Source: S012-113 sp965368405
GTDB taxonomy: Bacteria; Bacteroidota; Bacteroidia; Cytophagales; Cyclobacteriaceae
NCBI GenBank assembly: GCA_965368405.1
Contig: CBDUMS010000003.1
Coordinates: 1 to 64,000, forward strand
Direction of reading: 5' to 3'
DNA length: 64,000 nt
This document shows positions 46,530 through 56,300 of this stretch, one piece after another. Each line of letters starts with the position of its first letter. Position 1 is the stretch's first letter. A program made the position numbers and the translations under genes. The notes under the pieces were generated by a model. That model had not been told where the DNA came from, searched no databases, and was given only the letters and a program-made list of their open reading frames with translations.

Positions 46530-47642
46530 CTAAACAGTTTTATGATAGCTCAGAACAGCCCAAATATTAAAGAAAATTGCAATTCCAGTTAGGGCAATAA
46601 ATTGGGGCATAAGTTCTATAATATTGCTTCCCTTCAAGAATATCATCCGCATTACGTAAACAATATAGCGCAACGGGCTGAAATAACTAAGTTTTTGAGC
46701 CCAATCCGGCATATTATCAATGGGCGTATAAAGCCCACTCATAAAAATAAAAGTAAGAATGAAGAAGAAGATCATGAACATCGCCTGCTGTACAGTAGCT
46801 GCATAATTCGAAATCACCAGACCAAATCCTGAAATACCAAGAATAAATATGGTTACAAAAGCGTAATAAGTTGCCAGTGAGCCTTCCATATCCAGATTCC
46901 AAACAAATTTTGCTACTAAAACGCATATCGTAATTGCGACATATCCTATTACCCAATAAGGGATCAACTTAGAGAGGATAAACATAAATCGAGTTATAGG
47001 GGTCACATTAATCTGTTCAATTGTTCCGTTTTGCTTCTCAGAAACGATATTCAATGCTGGCAGAAAACTGCAAATCATAGCCATTACCATCACAATTAGC
47101 GCTGGTACCATATAGAACTCATAAAGCAATGCCGCGTTATATCGATATGAGTTTATTATTTCAAAAGATGGCACTTGAAGTTTTGCAGCACTCTTTAATA
47201 AGTCGGTTCTAATTTCGTCATTAAAATCATTGATAATATTAAGCAGATACGATGATCCTAGTCCACCCTTATTGCCATTTACTGCATTAGCGGAGATCAT
47301 CAAACTACCATGATTTTCGGCTATCATCGAGCGCTCAAAATTCACAGGAATTTCAAGTATCACATCCGAGGACTCATCTTCTATTCCTAATAAAGCCTGT
47401 GAGTATTTATCCGAAACATCCGTAATCCTGAAATAGCCAGAAGCCTGCACTTTTTGGATGAGTTCGGCAGAAAAGCTGCTTCTATCATGATCGATAATAC
47501 TTAGGTTTATATTTTTTACCTCAAAATCAGCTACCATTGGAAAGACCAAAAGCACCATTAAGGGAAACATAATCACCAACCTCGGTAAAAACTTATTTCG
47601 ACCGAATTGTTTGAACTCCTTCTCCAGTAAGAATCTTAACAT
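46530..47642 (-). CDS. ABC-2 type exporter permease (second)
   Basis: 370 aa. First helix near residue 25, a large periplasmic domain (about 45-170), then five helices, as in YbhS/YbhR-type ABC-2 permeases. NGTIEQINVTPI (coupling helix region) and ETGSPLRY-like FSPLRYIVYVMR support the family. Last gene of the seven-gene exporter operon; starts two bases after the first permease stop. Confidence 0.9.
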   Translation of the reverse strand: MLRFLLEKEFKQFGRNKFLPRLVIMFPLMVLLVFPMVADFEVKNINLSIIDHDRSSFSAELIQKVQASGYFRITDVSDKYSQALLGIEDESSDVILEIPVNFERSMIAENHGSLMISANAVNGNKGGLGSSYLLNIINDFNDEIRTDLLKSAAKLQVPSFEIINSYRYNAALLYEFYMVPALIVMVMAMICSFLPALNIVSEKQNGTIEQINVTPITRFMFILSKLIPYWVIGYVAITICVLVAKFVWNLDMEGSLATYYAFVTIFILGISGFGLVISNYAATVQQAMFMIFFFILTFIFMSGLYTPIDNMPDWAQKLSYFSPLRYIVYVMRMIFLKGSNIIELMPQFIALTGIAIFFNIWAVLSYHKTV

Positions 47643-47644
47643 AG

Positions 47645-48751
47645 CTACTCCAGCCTAATTTTAAATCTTTTCAAACTAATAGCGATCAAGACAAACGCCA
47701 TAAAAAACAGCACCGACAACTCCTTTATAATTCCAGTTACCCCAAGCCCTTTAATCATTACAGCCCTTATTGCCTCGATATACCATTTCGCAGGGATTAG
47801 TTGCGCGATTCCCTGAAGAATAATGGGCATATTTTCAATAGGAAACATTAACCCAGACAACATAACTGTTGGCATCATTAACCCCATAGCCGACATTAAA
47901 AGCGCCACTAATTGCTTATCGGTTACAGATGATATCATTAGCCCTAAGGCGAGTGCAACAAAAATGAATACGATCGACACAAAATAGAGCAACAGCAAAC
48001 TGCCATTTATTGGCACACCCAATAAGAAAACCGCAATTAAAAGAACGTTGGTAAAATTGAGCATAGAAATAAAGAAGTAAGGAACAACCTTTGAAAGGAT
48101 AATTAGAATTGGTGGCATCGGCGATACAAGAATTACTTCCATAGTGCCTAATTCCTTTTCCTTAGCGATTGATACCGACGTCATCATTGCACAGATCAGC
48201 ATCAAAACCATTCCCATTACACCTGGAACTATATTGTACGCACTCTTCATCGTAGGATTATAAAGGAGCTTTACTTCTGTGTGGATTTGTAATGGACGAG
48301 ACTCAAGACCTAACAGTTCCATTTGGTATTGCATTATTATCCTCGATGCGTAGCTTGTTAATGTAGATGCAGTATTAGGGTCAGATCCATCGGCAATAAG
48401 CAGTATTTGGGCTTCGCCAGTATGTACCAAATCTTGGTAGAATCTTTCGCTAAATATTACAGCTAGCCCTATTTTTCCGGTCTTGAACATCGATTCCACT
48501 TTCTCAGGAACTTCTGGGTATTCGGTAATAGTAAAATACTCGCTAGTCGAAAGCCGATCCATGATACCTTGGGTTGCTTGGTCTTTCGATGGATCATAGA
48601 TTGCAACCTTAGCATTTCTAATCTCCGTGGTTATCCCAAAGCCAAAGAGGATAATCATTACGATGGGCATCGCTATTAGCATGATCATTGTCCAGCGATC
48701 GCGCAGGATATGATAAAACTCTTTTCTTGTAAAGATTAGGAACTGTTTCAT
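47645..48751 (-). CDS. ABC-2 type exporter permease (first)
   Basis: 368 aa, same topology: one N-terminal helix, a periplasmic domain, then five helices. The coupling region reads KELGTMEVILVSPM and the C-terminal part LIPAKWYIEAIRAVMIKG, typical of DrrB/YbhR-like permeases. Together with the other permease it should form the membrane dimer of a drug- or cation-exporting pump. One base separates it from the NBD gene. Confidence 0.9.
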   Translation of the reverse strand: MKQFLIFTRKEFYHILRDRWTMIMLIAMPIVMIILFGFGITTEIRNAKVAIYDPSKDQATQGIMDRLSTSEYFTITEYPEVPEKVESMFKTGKIGLAVIFSERFYQDLVHTGEAQILLIADGSDPNTASTLTSYASRIIMQYQMELLGLESRPLQIHTEVKLLYNPTMKSAYNIVPGVMGMVLMLICAMMTSVSIAKEKELGTMEVILVSPMPPILIILSKVVPYFFISMLNFTNVLLIAVFLLGVPINGSLLLLYFVSIVFIFVALALGLMISSVTDKQLVALLMSAMGLMMPTVMLSGLMFPIENMPIILQGIAQLIPAKWYIEAIRAVMIKGLGVTGIIKELSVLFFMAFVLIAISLKRFKIRLE

Positions 48752-48752
48752 G

Positions 48753-49490
48753 CTAAATGTCTGCTCGTTTAGCGTTTCTTGCTAGTTGATGAAATACCTG
48801 ATCCATATTGTCAGCCTCATATTTCTCCTTAAGCCTGGCAGGGCTATCCAGTGCGTCAATTCTACCATCAACCATAATCGACACCCTATCACAATACTCT
48901 GCTTCGTCCATATAGTGGGTCGTCACAAAAACCGTTATCCCTCGATCTGCTGCGTCGTATATCAGCTCCCAAAACTGTCTCCTGGATGCTGGGTCTACTC
49001 CACCCGTAGGTTCATCGAGAAAAACAATCTTCGGATTATGTATTATAGCTGTAGAGAAGGCTAATTTTTGTTTCCAGCCCAGGGGCAGAGAAGCTACCAT
49101 GGCATTTTTCTCAGATTCAAAACCGAGGATTCTCAGCATTTCATCAGTTCGATTATCGATCTTTTTTTCTGGAATACCATAAATGCCGGCATAAAGCCTA
49201 AGGTTCTCCCAAACCTTTAAATCTTCATATAAAGCAAACTTCTGGCTCATATAGCCAATGTTCTTTTTAATATCTTCTGGTGATTTCTGTATATCAAAGC
49301 CAGCTACCACTGCCGAACCTGCTGTTGGCTTACTCAATCCACAAAGCATGCGCATAGCAGTAGTTTTACCCGCACCATTGGCTCCTAAAAATCCAAATAT
49401 CTCACCTACCTCTACCTTGAAAGAAATCGCGTCTACTGCGGTAAACTGACCAAATCTTTTGGTAAGATTATTTGCCTCTATTACGCTCAC
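48753..49490 (-). CDS. ABC exporter ATP-binding protein, second NBD
   Basis: 245 aa. Walker A GANGAGKTT, Walker B VFLDEPTGGVDP, H-loop VTTHYMDEAEYCDR. The signature is LPLGWKQ, not LSGGQ, as I recall for the second NBD of YbhF/RbbA-type pumps. The start chosen is GTG at 49490 (VSVIEANNLTKRFG), overlapping the upstream stop by GTGA; an ATG at 49514 would overlap it by 28 bases. It pairs with the other NBD. Confidence 0.9.
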   Translation of the reverse strand: MSVIEANNLTKRFGQFTAVDAISFKVEVGEIFGFLGANGAGKTTAMRMLCGLSKPTAGSAVVAGFDIQKSPEDIKKNIGYMSQKFALYEDLKVWENLRLYAGIYGIPEKKIDNRTDEMLRILGFESEKNAMVASLPLGWKQKLAFSTAIIHNPKIVFLDEPTGGVDPASRRQFWELIYDAADRGITVFVTTHYMDEAEYCDRVSIMVDGRIDALDSPARLKEKYEADNMDQVFHQLARNAKRADI

Positions 49491-50401
49491 CTTCCTGCTA
49501 ATTCCATGAAACAATCTTCAACTGTTGGTACAGTATTTACTATTCTTACAGAATCATGCCCGTGCTCCTCCAGAAATGTTGTTAGTTCAGCTTTATTCTT
49601 TGAATTATCCTCTCTAAATGTAACATGGTGGGTATCCCCGAAAGCGAAACAGCTGCTCACTGCTGGATTTCGCCGAACGTCATTTAGTAGTTTAGACATA
49701 TCCCGAGAAGTTACAGACCATAATTCCTTGTCAAAACTCTTAATAATGCCTTCTGGCGTATCGATATTTAAGAATCTGCCCTCCAGCATAAGTCCGATCC
49801 GGTCGCATTTGCTCGCTTCATCCATATATGGTGTCGAAACGAGAATAGTGATTCCCTGTCTCTTAAGATCAAACAACATCTCCCAAAACTCTTTCCTCGA
49901 GACGGGATCTACACCTGTAGTGGGCTCATCCAGAAACAGTACAACAGGTTTATGAATCAGTGCACAGCATAAGGCTAATTTTTGCTTCATTCCGCCCGAG
50001 AGCGCCCCGGCTTTTCTGGTTTTAAAGGGTTCTATCTGCTTGTATATCGTCTCAATTAAGTAATAATTCTCTTCAATCGAGGTATTGAAAATAGCTGCAA
50101 AAATTGAGAGATTCTCTTCTACCGATAGATCCTGATAAAGTGAAAATCGACCCGGCATATAGCCTACCTTATTCCGTATCGACTTAAAATCCTTCACTAC
50201 ATCATCACCATCAACGGAGGCTGTACCTTCGTCGGCAAGTAGTAGTGTAGTTAAAATCCTGAACAGGGTCGTCTTACCCGCTCCGTCGGGTCCAATAATT
50301 CCAAATATTTCACTTTTGGGCACAGTAAAGCTGACACCTTTAAGCGCTTCTACCTTCCCATAGCTTCTTACGATATTTTTAACATCAACTGCAGGTGTCA
50401 T
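49487..50401 (-). CDS. ABC exporter ATP-binding protein, first NBD
   Basis: 304 aa. Walker A GPDGAGKTT, signature LSGGMKQKLALCCAL, Walker B VLFLDEPTTGVDP, H-loop VSTPYMDEA, in which the usual switch His is Pro (STPY instead of TTHY). The C-terminal ~90 residues form the extra domain common in this group. Start is ATG at 50401 (MTPAVDVKN), five bases after the HlyD-like stop. In E. coli YbhF the two NBDs are one protein; here they are separate genes. Confidence 0.9.
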   Translation of the reverse strand: MTPAVDVKNIVRSYGKVEALKGVSFTVPKSEIFGIIGPDGAGKTTLFRILTTLLLADEGTASVDGDDVVKDFKSIRNKVGYMPGRFSLYQDLSVEENLSIFAAIFNTSIEENYYLIETIYKQIEPFKTRKAGALSGGMKQKLALCCALIHKPVVLFLDEPTTGVDPVSRKEFWEMLFDLKRQGITILVSTPYMDEASKCDRIGLMLEGRFLNIDTPEGIIKSFDKELWSVTSRDMSKLLNDVRRNPAVSSCFAFGDTHHVTFREDNSKNKAELTTFLEEHGHDSVRIVNTVPTVEDCFMELAGR

Positions 50402-50406
50402 GCTTA

Positions 50407-51297
50407 TCAAAATGAAAATCCACCGTACATTCCTATCTTTAGTAGCCCATCATTTGGGACGGCTACTTTTACAGCATACACAAGATTTGCGCGCTCATCC
50501 TGGGTTTGGATGGTCTTGGGAGTAAATTCAGACTTACTTGATATCCAGGTGATTCTACCGGAATATTCTTTTAAATCTGATGAACCAAATTCACCATATA
50601 CCGTGGTTTGTTGCCCTATTTTTAATTCGGCTAATTGATCTGCCGTTACATAAGCCCGTAATATCATGTTATCGATGTCTGCAATTTTATAAAGAGGCTT
50701 GCCTACACCAGTCATTTCACCCGCCTCAGCATATTTTAGCAACACCGTACCTACTAGCGGGCTTCTGATAATGCATTTATTGATCTGATCCTGAACTTGT
50801 TTAATCTGAACATCGATTGACTTAGTTTGAGCATTTATAGACCGAATACTAGTATTCAACGTGCTTTTTTGAGACCTTAACCTTGCCTTCAGAATGGACA
50901 ACATTGACTCTACATCGTCTAATTGCTTTTGGGTGGCCACATCGCCTGCTAGTAACTTCTCAATACGCTTTTTTTCAAATTCTTGCTTGGCAATTTCTTG
51001 CTGTGTAGCATCTATTTGTGCCTCGATTTCAGGTCGACTGGCCAGCAGCGCCTCTTTACTAGCTTGTAGTTGTTCTAATTTCAATCTTAATTGAATGCTA
51101 TCTACTTTACATACAATTTGTCCCAGGTTGACTTTGTCACCGTCTTGGACAGGCATTTCTAGAATTTTACCATTCGCTTCAGAAGAGACAATGATTTCCG
51201 TTGCTTCGAATACTCCCGAGGCATCGATAACAGACTCCTCTTCGCCACAACTAATCATTAGAATTGCAATACCTGTGATAAGAATAGATGATTTCAT
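50407..51297 (-). CDS. HlyD/YbhG-type periplasmic adaptor
   Basis: 296 aa. Lipoprotein-like N terminus (ILMISCGEEE). Order: lipoyl half-motif (ANGKILEMPVQDGDKV), long coiled coil (about 70-165, EKKRIEKLLAGDVATQKQ), second lipoyl half (IIRSPLVGTVLLKYAEAGE) and a beta-barrel domain. It bridges the inner-membrane ABC pump and the TolC-like outer-membrane channel. Lies between the TolC-like and NBD genes. Confidence 0.92.
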   Translation of the reverse strand: MKSSILITGIAILMISCGEEESVIDASGVFEATEIIVSSEANGKILEMPVQDGDKVNLGQIVCKVDSIQLRLKLEQLQASKEALLASRPEIEAQIDATQQEIAKQEFEKKRIEKLLAGDVATQKQLDDVESMLSILKARLRSQKSTLNTSIRSINAQTKSIDVQIKQVQDQINKCIIRSPLVGTVLLKYAEAGEMTGVGKPLYKIADIDNMILRAYVTADQLAELKIGQQTTVYGEFGSSDLKEYSGRITWISSKSEFTPKTIQTQDERANLVYAVKVAVPNDGLLKIGMYGGFSF

Positions 51298-51315
51298 TTC
51301 TATATAGATTAAGAA

Positions 51316-52608
51316 TTAATTTCCAGATTGATTTTTATACTGATATTGTTTCATGAGATATTGAATCTCATGCAGATTAAGCGTTTGTTTAGCCATGCTC
51401 TCTTCATTAACCTTGTTCAGCAAGGCAGTCATAGTACTCACGCCGTTGTCATACTTGATTTCGTATGACTTTTTAATGGATGACTTCAGGGCAAGTATTT
51501 TTCTGTCCTGCTCAAGAACTGATTCATATTTAGCCAATTCATTTCTAGTTTGAGTCAACGCTAGATTGGTGTTAAACAAAAAAGTTTCCTGCTGAAGTTT
51601 GACTTTTGAAATATTAACTTCGGTTAACTTTTTATTATTGCCATTCCTATATAGGCTCCCAAGACTCCAATTAGCAGATATTCCAGCTACTAATAGATTA
51701 TTAATGGTAGATGCTCCAAAGTCTACACCCGGTTGAATGAATGTACCGAAACCAAGAATACCGATCTTAGGTAAAACCGCTGCTTTGTCGATTTTCGCCT
51801 GTGCCTCAAGGAGTTTAAGTTTGTTTTGAAATAATTGTAGCTCAGGCCGGTTCATCTCTATTATCTGGCTGGGCAGTTCTGAGGCAGGCCTTATTAACTG
51901 CTGCTCAGGGTCGAGGTCCTCCCCGATCATAGCCGACAAAACACTTAGGTAGGCCAATCGATTATGATGGAGTTCAGAGATTTTTTGCTCTGCATTAATT
52001 ACCTCAACAGTAATTTCATCGACATCAGAATTAAACGCAGTGCCATTTTGTACGGCGATCTCAACTTTCTTTTTATTCCGTTCTAGGGTTGCTTTTAGAA
52101 GCAAAAGTTGACCAATTTGCTCATCGATTAGCAAGGTGCCGAAGTACAAATTATTAACACGATCTTCTAAAGCATAAAGGGCTACATCGAGATCTGCCTG
52201 CTCAATTTCAGCATTAGCTTCAATCATTCCTTTCTTGGCCTTAGTTATGCCACCATCCCAAATAGTCTGGTTAAGCTGTAATACAGCAATCATATTAAAT
52301 GCCGTTCCATCGGATTCGCTCGCGCCAGGTGGTGCAAAACTGGGAAGCCCATCAATTACACCTCCTAATAGGGTAACATCGAGTTGGGGCAAATAGGCTT
52401 TTCCTGCGTTCGCTAATGAAAACTCTTTCGTCTGCTCTATAAGCTGATATTGATTAATTAGCGGATAATTGGCTTTGGCTTTTATATGGCACGAATCGAG
52501 CGATATTTGACCATAGGACCTTTCTATAGGCAATAAGAGCAATATAGAGGCAACAAATAATATTAAAAGATTACGATGCCGACCTAGATGATAAACTTTA
52601 TACCTCAT
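51316..52608 (-). CDS. TolC-like outer-membrane efflux protein
   Basis: 430 aa. Signal sequence ending SYGQ, then two long helical repeats of the OEP family (DSCHIKAKANYPLINQYQL; VNNLYFGTLLIDEQIGQLLLL; the second repeat near 280-400). It forms the trimeric outer-membrane duct for the exporter. ATG at 52608 (GTG one codon earlier is also possible); its start overlaps the end of the TetR gene by 11 bases, so the two are translationally coupled. Confidence 0.92.
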   Translation of the reverse strand: MRYKVYHLGRHRNLLILFVASILLLLPIERSYGQISLDSCHIKAKANYPLINQYQLIEQTKEFSLANAGKAYLPQLDVTLLGGVIDGLPSFAPPGASESDGTAFNMIAVLQLNQTIWDGGITKAKKGMIEANAEIEQADLDVALYALEDRVNNLYFGTLLIDEQIGQLLLLKATLERNKKKVEIAVQNGTAFNSDVDEITVEVINAEQKISELHHNRLAYLSVLSAMIGEDLDPEQQLIRPASELPSQIIEMNRPELQLFQNKLKLLEAQAKIDKAAVLPKIGILGFGTFIQPGVDFGASTINNLLVAGISANWSLGSLYRNGNNKKLTEVNISKVKLQQETFLFNTNLALTQTRNELAKYESVLEQDRKILALKSSIKKSYEIKYDNGVSTMTALLNKVNEESMAKQTLNLHEIQYLMKQYQYKNQSGN

Positions 52609-53233
52609 CACTATTTTCTTTAAGTTCTAGACTTCTTAAAACTATTTCAACGTTTTCCTTTTTCCTTGCCGCCTGAAAGACTTGAAACTGCTCTGAATCC
52701 ATGCTAGTCATAAGTCGAAACATAGGCTCTACAAGGAATGCGGTAATATTTAGCGACACAATGGTCATTAATAAATTTTCAACCGTAGTTGGCCTTACTC
52801 TACCTGCTCGAATTTCAACCTCTAACTCAGCATTAATATGCGCCAGGGCCTGTTTGGGCAAATCACCGACTACAGTTCGTAGCGATTCTATTCTGTTCGG
52901 ATTTAGACTGATTTCACTAAAAAAGAAGAGTGGTAGCTTTGGTTCCAGAGCGAGAGCATCGAAATGTGCCTCTATTCGTCTTCTTAGCTTTTCCTTAAAA
53001 GGCAAGTCACCGGCATTAATCTCAAGCAGGCTACCCAGAAAAAACTTCATCTTATTCTGAAAAATGGCCTCAAAGAGCTTATCCTTTGTTCTAAAATAAT
53101 AGTGCACTAAAGCTTGATTGCATCCTACCTTCTTCGCAATCTCCGTTGTAGAAGTTGCAGCAAAGCCTTTTACTAAAAACAATTCAGTAGCCGACTCCAG
53201 GATGGCCTCCTCCATATTCTCTTGTACCTTCAT
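52598..53233 (-). CDS. TetR-family regulator (CecR-like)
   Basis: 211 aa. N-terminal helix-turn-helix: ILESATELFLVKGFAATSTTEIAKKVGCNQALVHYYFRTKDKLF is the TetR DNA-binding pattern (about residues 10-53); the rest is the ligand-binding helical domain. By position it should repress the downstream exporter. The start chosen is ATG at 53233; an upstream reading to 53266 would place a palindromic operator inside the coding region. In E. coli the related YbhGFSR pump is controlled by the TetR-type CecR. Confidence 0.92.
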   Translation of the reverse strand: MKVQENMEEAILESATELFLVKGFAATSTTEIAKKVGCNQALVHYYFRTKDKLFEAIFQNKMKFFLGSLLEINAGDLPFKEKLRRRIEAHFDALALEPKLPLFFFSEISLNPNRIESLRTVVGDLPKQALAHINAELEVEIRAGRVRPTTVENLLMTIVSLNITAFLVEPMFRLMTSMDSEQFQVFQAARKKENVEIVLRSLELKENSDEV

Positions 53234-53238
53234 AGCAC

Positions 53239-53260
53239 TATTTAATAATTCTATTAAATA
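53239..53260. promoter_or_regulatory. Candidate TetR operator, perfect palindrome
   Basis: Two 9-bp arms, TATTTAATA and TATTAAATA, separated by ATTC, form a perfect 22-base inverted repeat. It ends six bases upstream of the TetR ATG at 53233, so the regulator could block its own promoter. The sequence is AT-rich, so chance is not excluded, but position and arm length fit TetR-type operators. Confidence 0.55.
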
Positions 53261-53368
53261 ATACAATTAACGCTATTTTCTTATTCTTTTCCTAATCTAG
53301 AGCCTACAAATAGTGAGATGAGGCCGATAAAACTATAAACACAACTTTTTAGTCCCCTCGTACTAGGC

Positions 53369-53376
53369 TACATTTG
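53369..53376 (+). promoter_or_regulatory. -7 promoter box for the oxoprolinase
   Basis: TACATTTG matches TAnnTTTG exactly. It ends five bases before the ATG at 53382, so transcription would start at or next to the start codon (a leaderless mRNA) if the box is real. TTAG, a partial -33 match, lies 16 bases upstream. Confidence 0.4.
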
Positions 53377-53381
53377 ATTTA

Positions 53382-56300
53382 ATGAATAAATGCTGGGAAA
53401 TAAGTGTAGATACGGGAGGAACCTTTACGGATTGTATAGCTAAAGGACCAAATGACCAGGTAAGCTTCATAAAGGTGTTAAGTTCTGGAAAAGTTGGCGG
53501 TAGGGCCAAGAGCTCAATTTCTGATAACCGGCTAGTAATTGACCTTAATTATATTGATGACAACCTATATAAAGGATATTACCTTGAGATTCCATCAGCC
53601 AACTATACATGCCGCATTGCTCAAAATACAGCAAACGGTCTGTTTGAGACGAACGAACCTTTGCCCAATATCGGAGCAGATGAGCTTATATACCTCTATG
53701 CCAACGAACAAGCACCCATTCTTGCAGCTCGTATTGCAACTAAAACTCAGCTTTCGGATCGTCTACCTGAAATTAAACTTCGATTAGGCACAACTAGGGG
53801 GACGAACGCCCTACTTGAATTCAATGGAGGCAAGACTGCACTTATTCTAACAAAAGGGTTTAAAGATTTTCTGGAAATAGGCACGCAGCAGCGTCCGGAT
53901 CTTTTTGCTTTAAATATTAACAAAAGAAAGAATCTTACCCAGCTAATAATTGAAATTAACGAGTCCATAGATAGCAGCGGAGTGATTAAGAAATCAATAA
54001 ATGAATCAGAAATCCTTACCTGTATTCAAGAATTGAAAGACAATAAGGTACAATCCATTGCTATTGCTTTTAAAAACAGTTATCAGAATGACTACCATGA
54101 GATTTTGGCTGCGCAATTTATTCAGAAAGAATTAGGCTCAATTCCAATCACCTCATCGGCTCAGTTATATCCTGCTATTAAATACCTTACGCGAACCGAA
54201 ACCGCCGTTGTAAATGCTTACCTCACCCCTGTTCTAAATAACTATTTAGATGATATTGGTGAGAAGATTAATCGCAAGAATATTAAGGTTATGACCAGTT
54301 CCGGAGCATTATCAAACCTCAATAGCTTTAATCCTAAGGATAGCTTATTAAGTGGGCCTGCTGGAGGTATTGTGGGAGCCTATGCATCGGCATCGGCCCT
54401 TAATGCAAATAAAGTGCTTACAATTGACATGGGTGGCACCAGTACTGATGTATCCCGTATCGATAATGGGTTTGATACGGTTTCTGAAATAGAAGTTGGT
54501 AATGCTCATTTATTTACACAAGCTATAGCAATAGAAACCGTGGCAGCCGGCGGAGGCTCAATCTGCGCTGTAGAAGAAGGCAGACTCATGGTAGGGCCTG
54601 CCAGTGCCGGAGCAAGCCCTGGTCCTGCTTGTTATGGTAATAATGGGCCCATTACAGTGACCGACCTTAATCTATTATCAGGCCGTGTAGATTCGGATAG
54701 CTTCAGTTTTCCGCTGGATACGGAGGCGGCAAAGAAAGGTTTGCAGGAAATTCTTAGAACCTTATTAATAACACATCCCGATTCTGAATACGATGCATTA
54801 ATAAGTGGCTTTCTAGCTATAGCAAATCAAAAAATGGCCGATGCTATTAAGAAGATTTCGATTAACCGTGGCTTTAACCCAAAAGACTACCAGCTGCTTG
54901 GATTCGGCGGAGCCATTGGCCAGCACATCTGTGACATTGCCAAACTCCTGGGCATTTCATCTATAATCGCTCCTTATAATGGAAGCTTGCTAAGTGCTGC
55001 GGGTATTGCGCACGCATTGATTGAAAAATCCGAAATCAAACAGTTATTGATACCGATCGACGAGAAAACACAGCTTTTAGATGCTATAGAGGAATTAAAG
55101 CTTATTGCATTAGATAATATTAAGCAAAGCGGTGTCCCCAATGCATCGATTGATTCAATTATTATACACCTGCGATTAAAGGGACAGGATACAACATTAG
55201 ATATCCCGTTTACTCATTATGACAAACTCAAAAATGATTTTAAGGCCGCCTATTTAGGCGTTTTCGGTCATTGGGTTGAAAGAGAAATTGAAGTTGAATC
55301 GATTCGCGTAAGCGCAAAAGAACAATCGGAAACACATATTGAAACACGCCAATCAAACAAATCGGGCAGTTTTATCCAACACGGCACCAAAAAAGTATTG
55401 TTTACCGATGAATGGCAAGATGCTGAAATCTATGAGTGGCCATCTAACCTAATTTCAGAGGAGGTCATCGCGGGTCCAGCGATTATAATTAATCCATTTA
55501 CCAGTATTATTATCAATCCCGGCTGGACTGCCCGACTTCAAAATGATCAGCTGATTATTACTAATAAAAAAATGGATGACGGCACTGCCGCCAAAACCAT
55601 TGAAGCAGTAGAACTTGCACTTTATACGAATAGATTTAAATCTGTCGCCGAACAGATGGGCTCATTACTTCAGCGCACAGCACTTTCTGTCAACATAAAG
55701 GAACGACTCGATTTCTCGTGTGCACTTTTAGATAAGAATGGCAGGCTTGTGGTTAATGCCCCGCATATCCCTGTGCATTTGGGCAGCTTAGGCATATGCA
55801 CAAGAGCAGTAATCGCCGAGCTAGGACTTAATGAAGGCGATGTAGCAATAACGAATCATCCAGCCTATGGTGGCTCTCACCTACCCGATGTTACCTTAAT
55901 TGCTCCTGTCTACGCTAAGGAGGAGTTGATCGGATATGTTGCCAATAGAGCCCATCATGCAGAAATTGGTGGAAAGGCTCCCGGTTCAATGCCAGCAGAT
56001 GCTGCTAATTTAGCCGAAGAAGGGGTTGTCATTTCACCGATGTTACTTGTTAATAATGGAGAACCTCGTTGGGATCAGATAAGTACGCTTCTCAGTAATT
56101 CACGTTACCCATCGCGATCTGTCGCAGACAATCTTGCTGACTTCCAGGCTGCTTTGGCTTCCATAATTGAAGGGCAGAAATCCCTTATTAAAATTACGGA
56201 GCAATATGGCCTGGGTGAGGTACTTTCTTATATGGATCAGCTTAGTAGTAAAGCAACCCGATTGGTGGAAGACAAATTCAATGAATTAGAATTCGATGAG

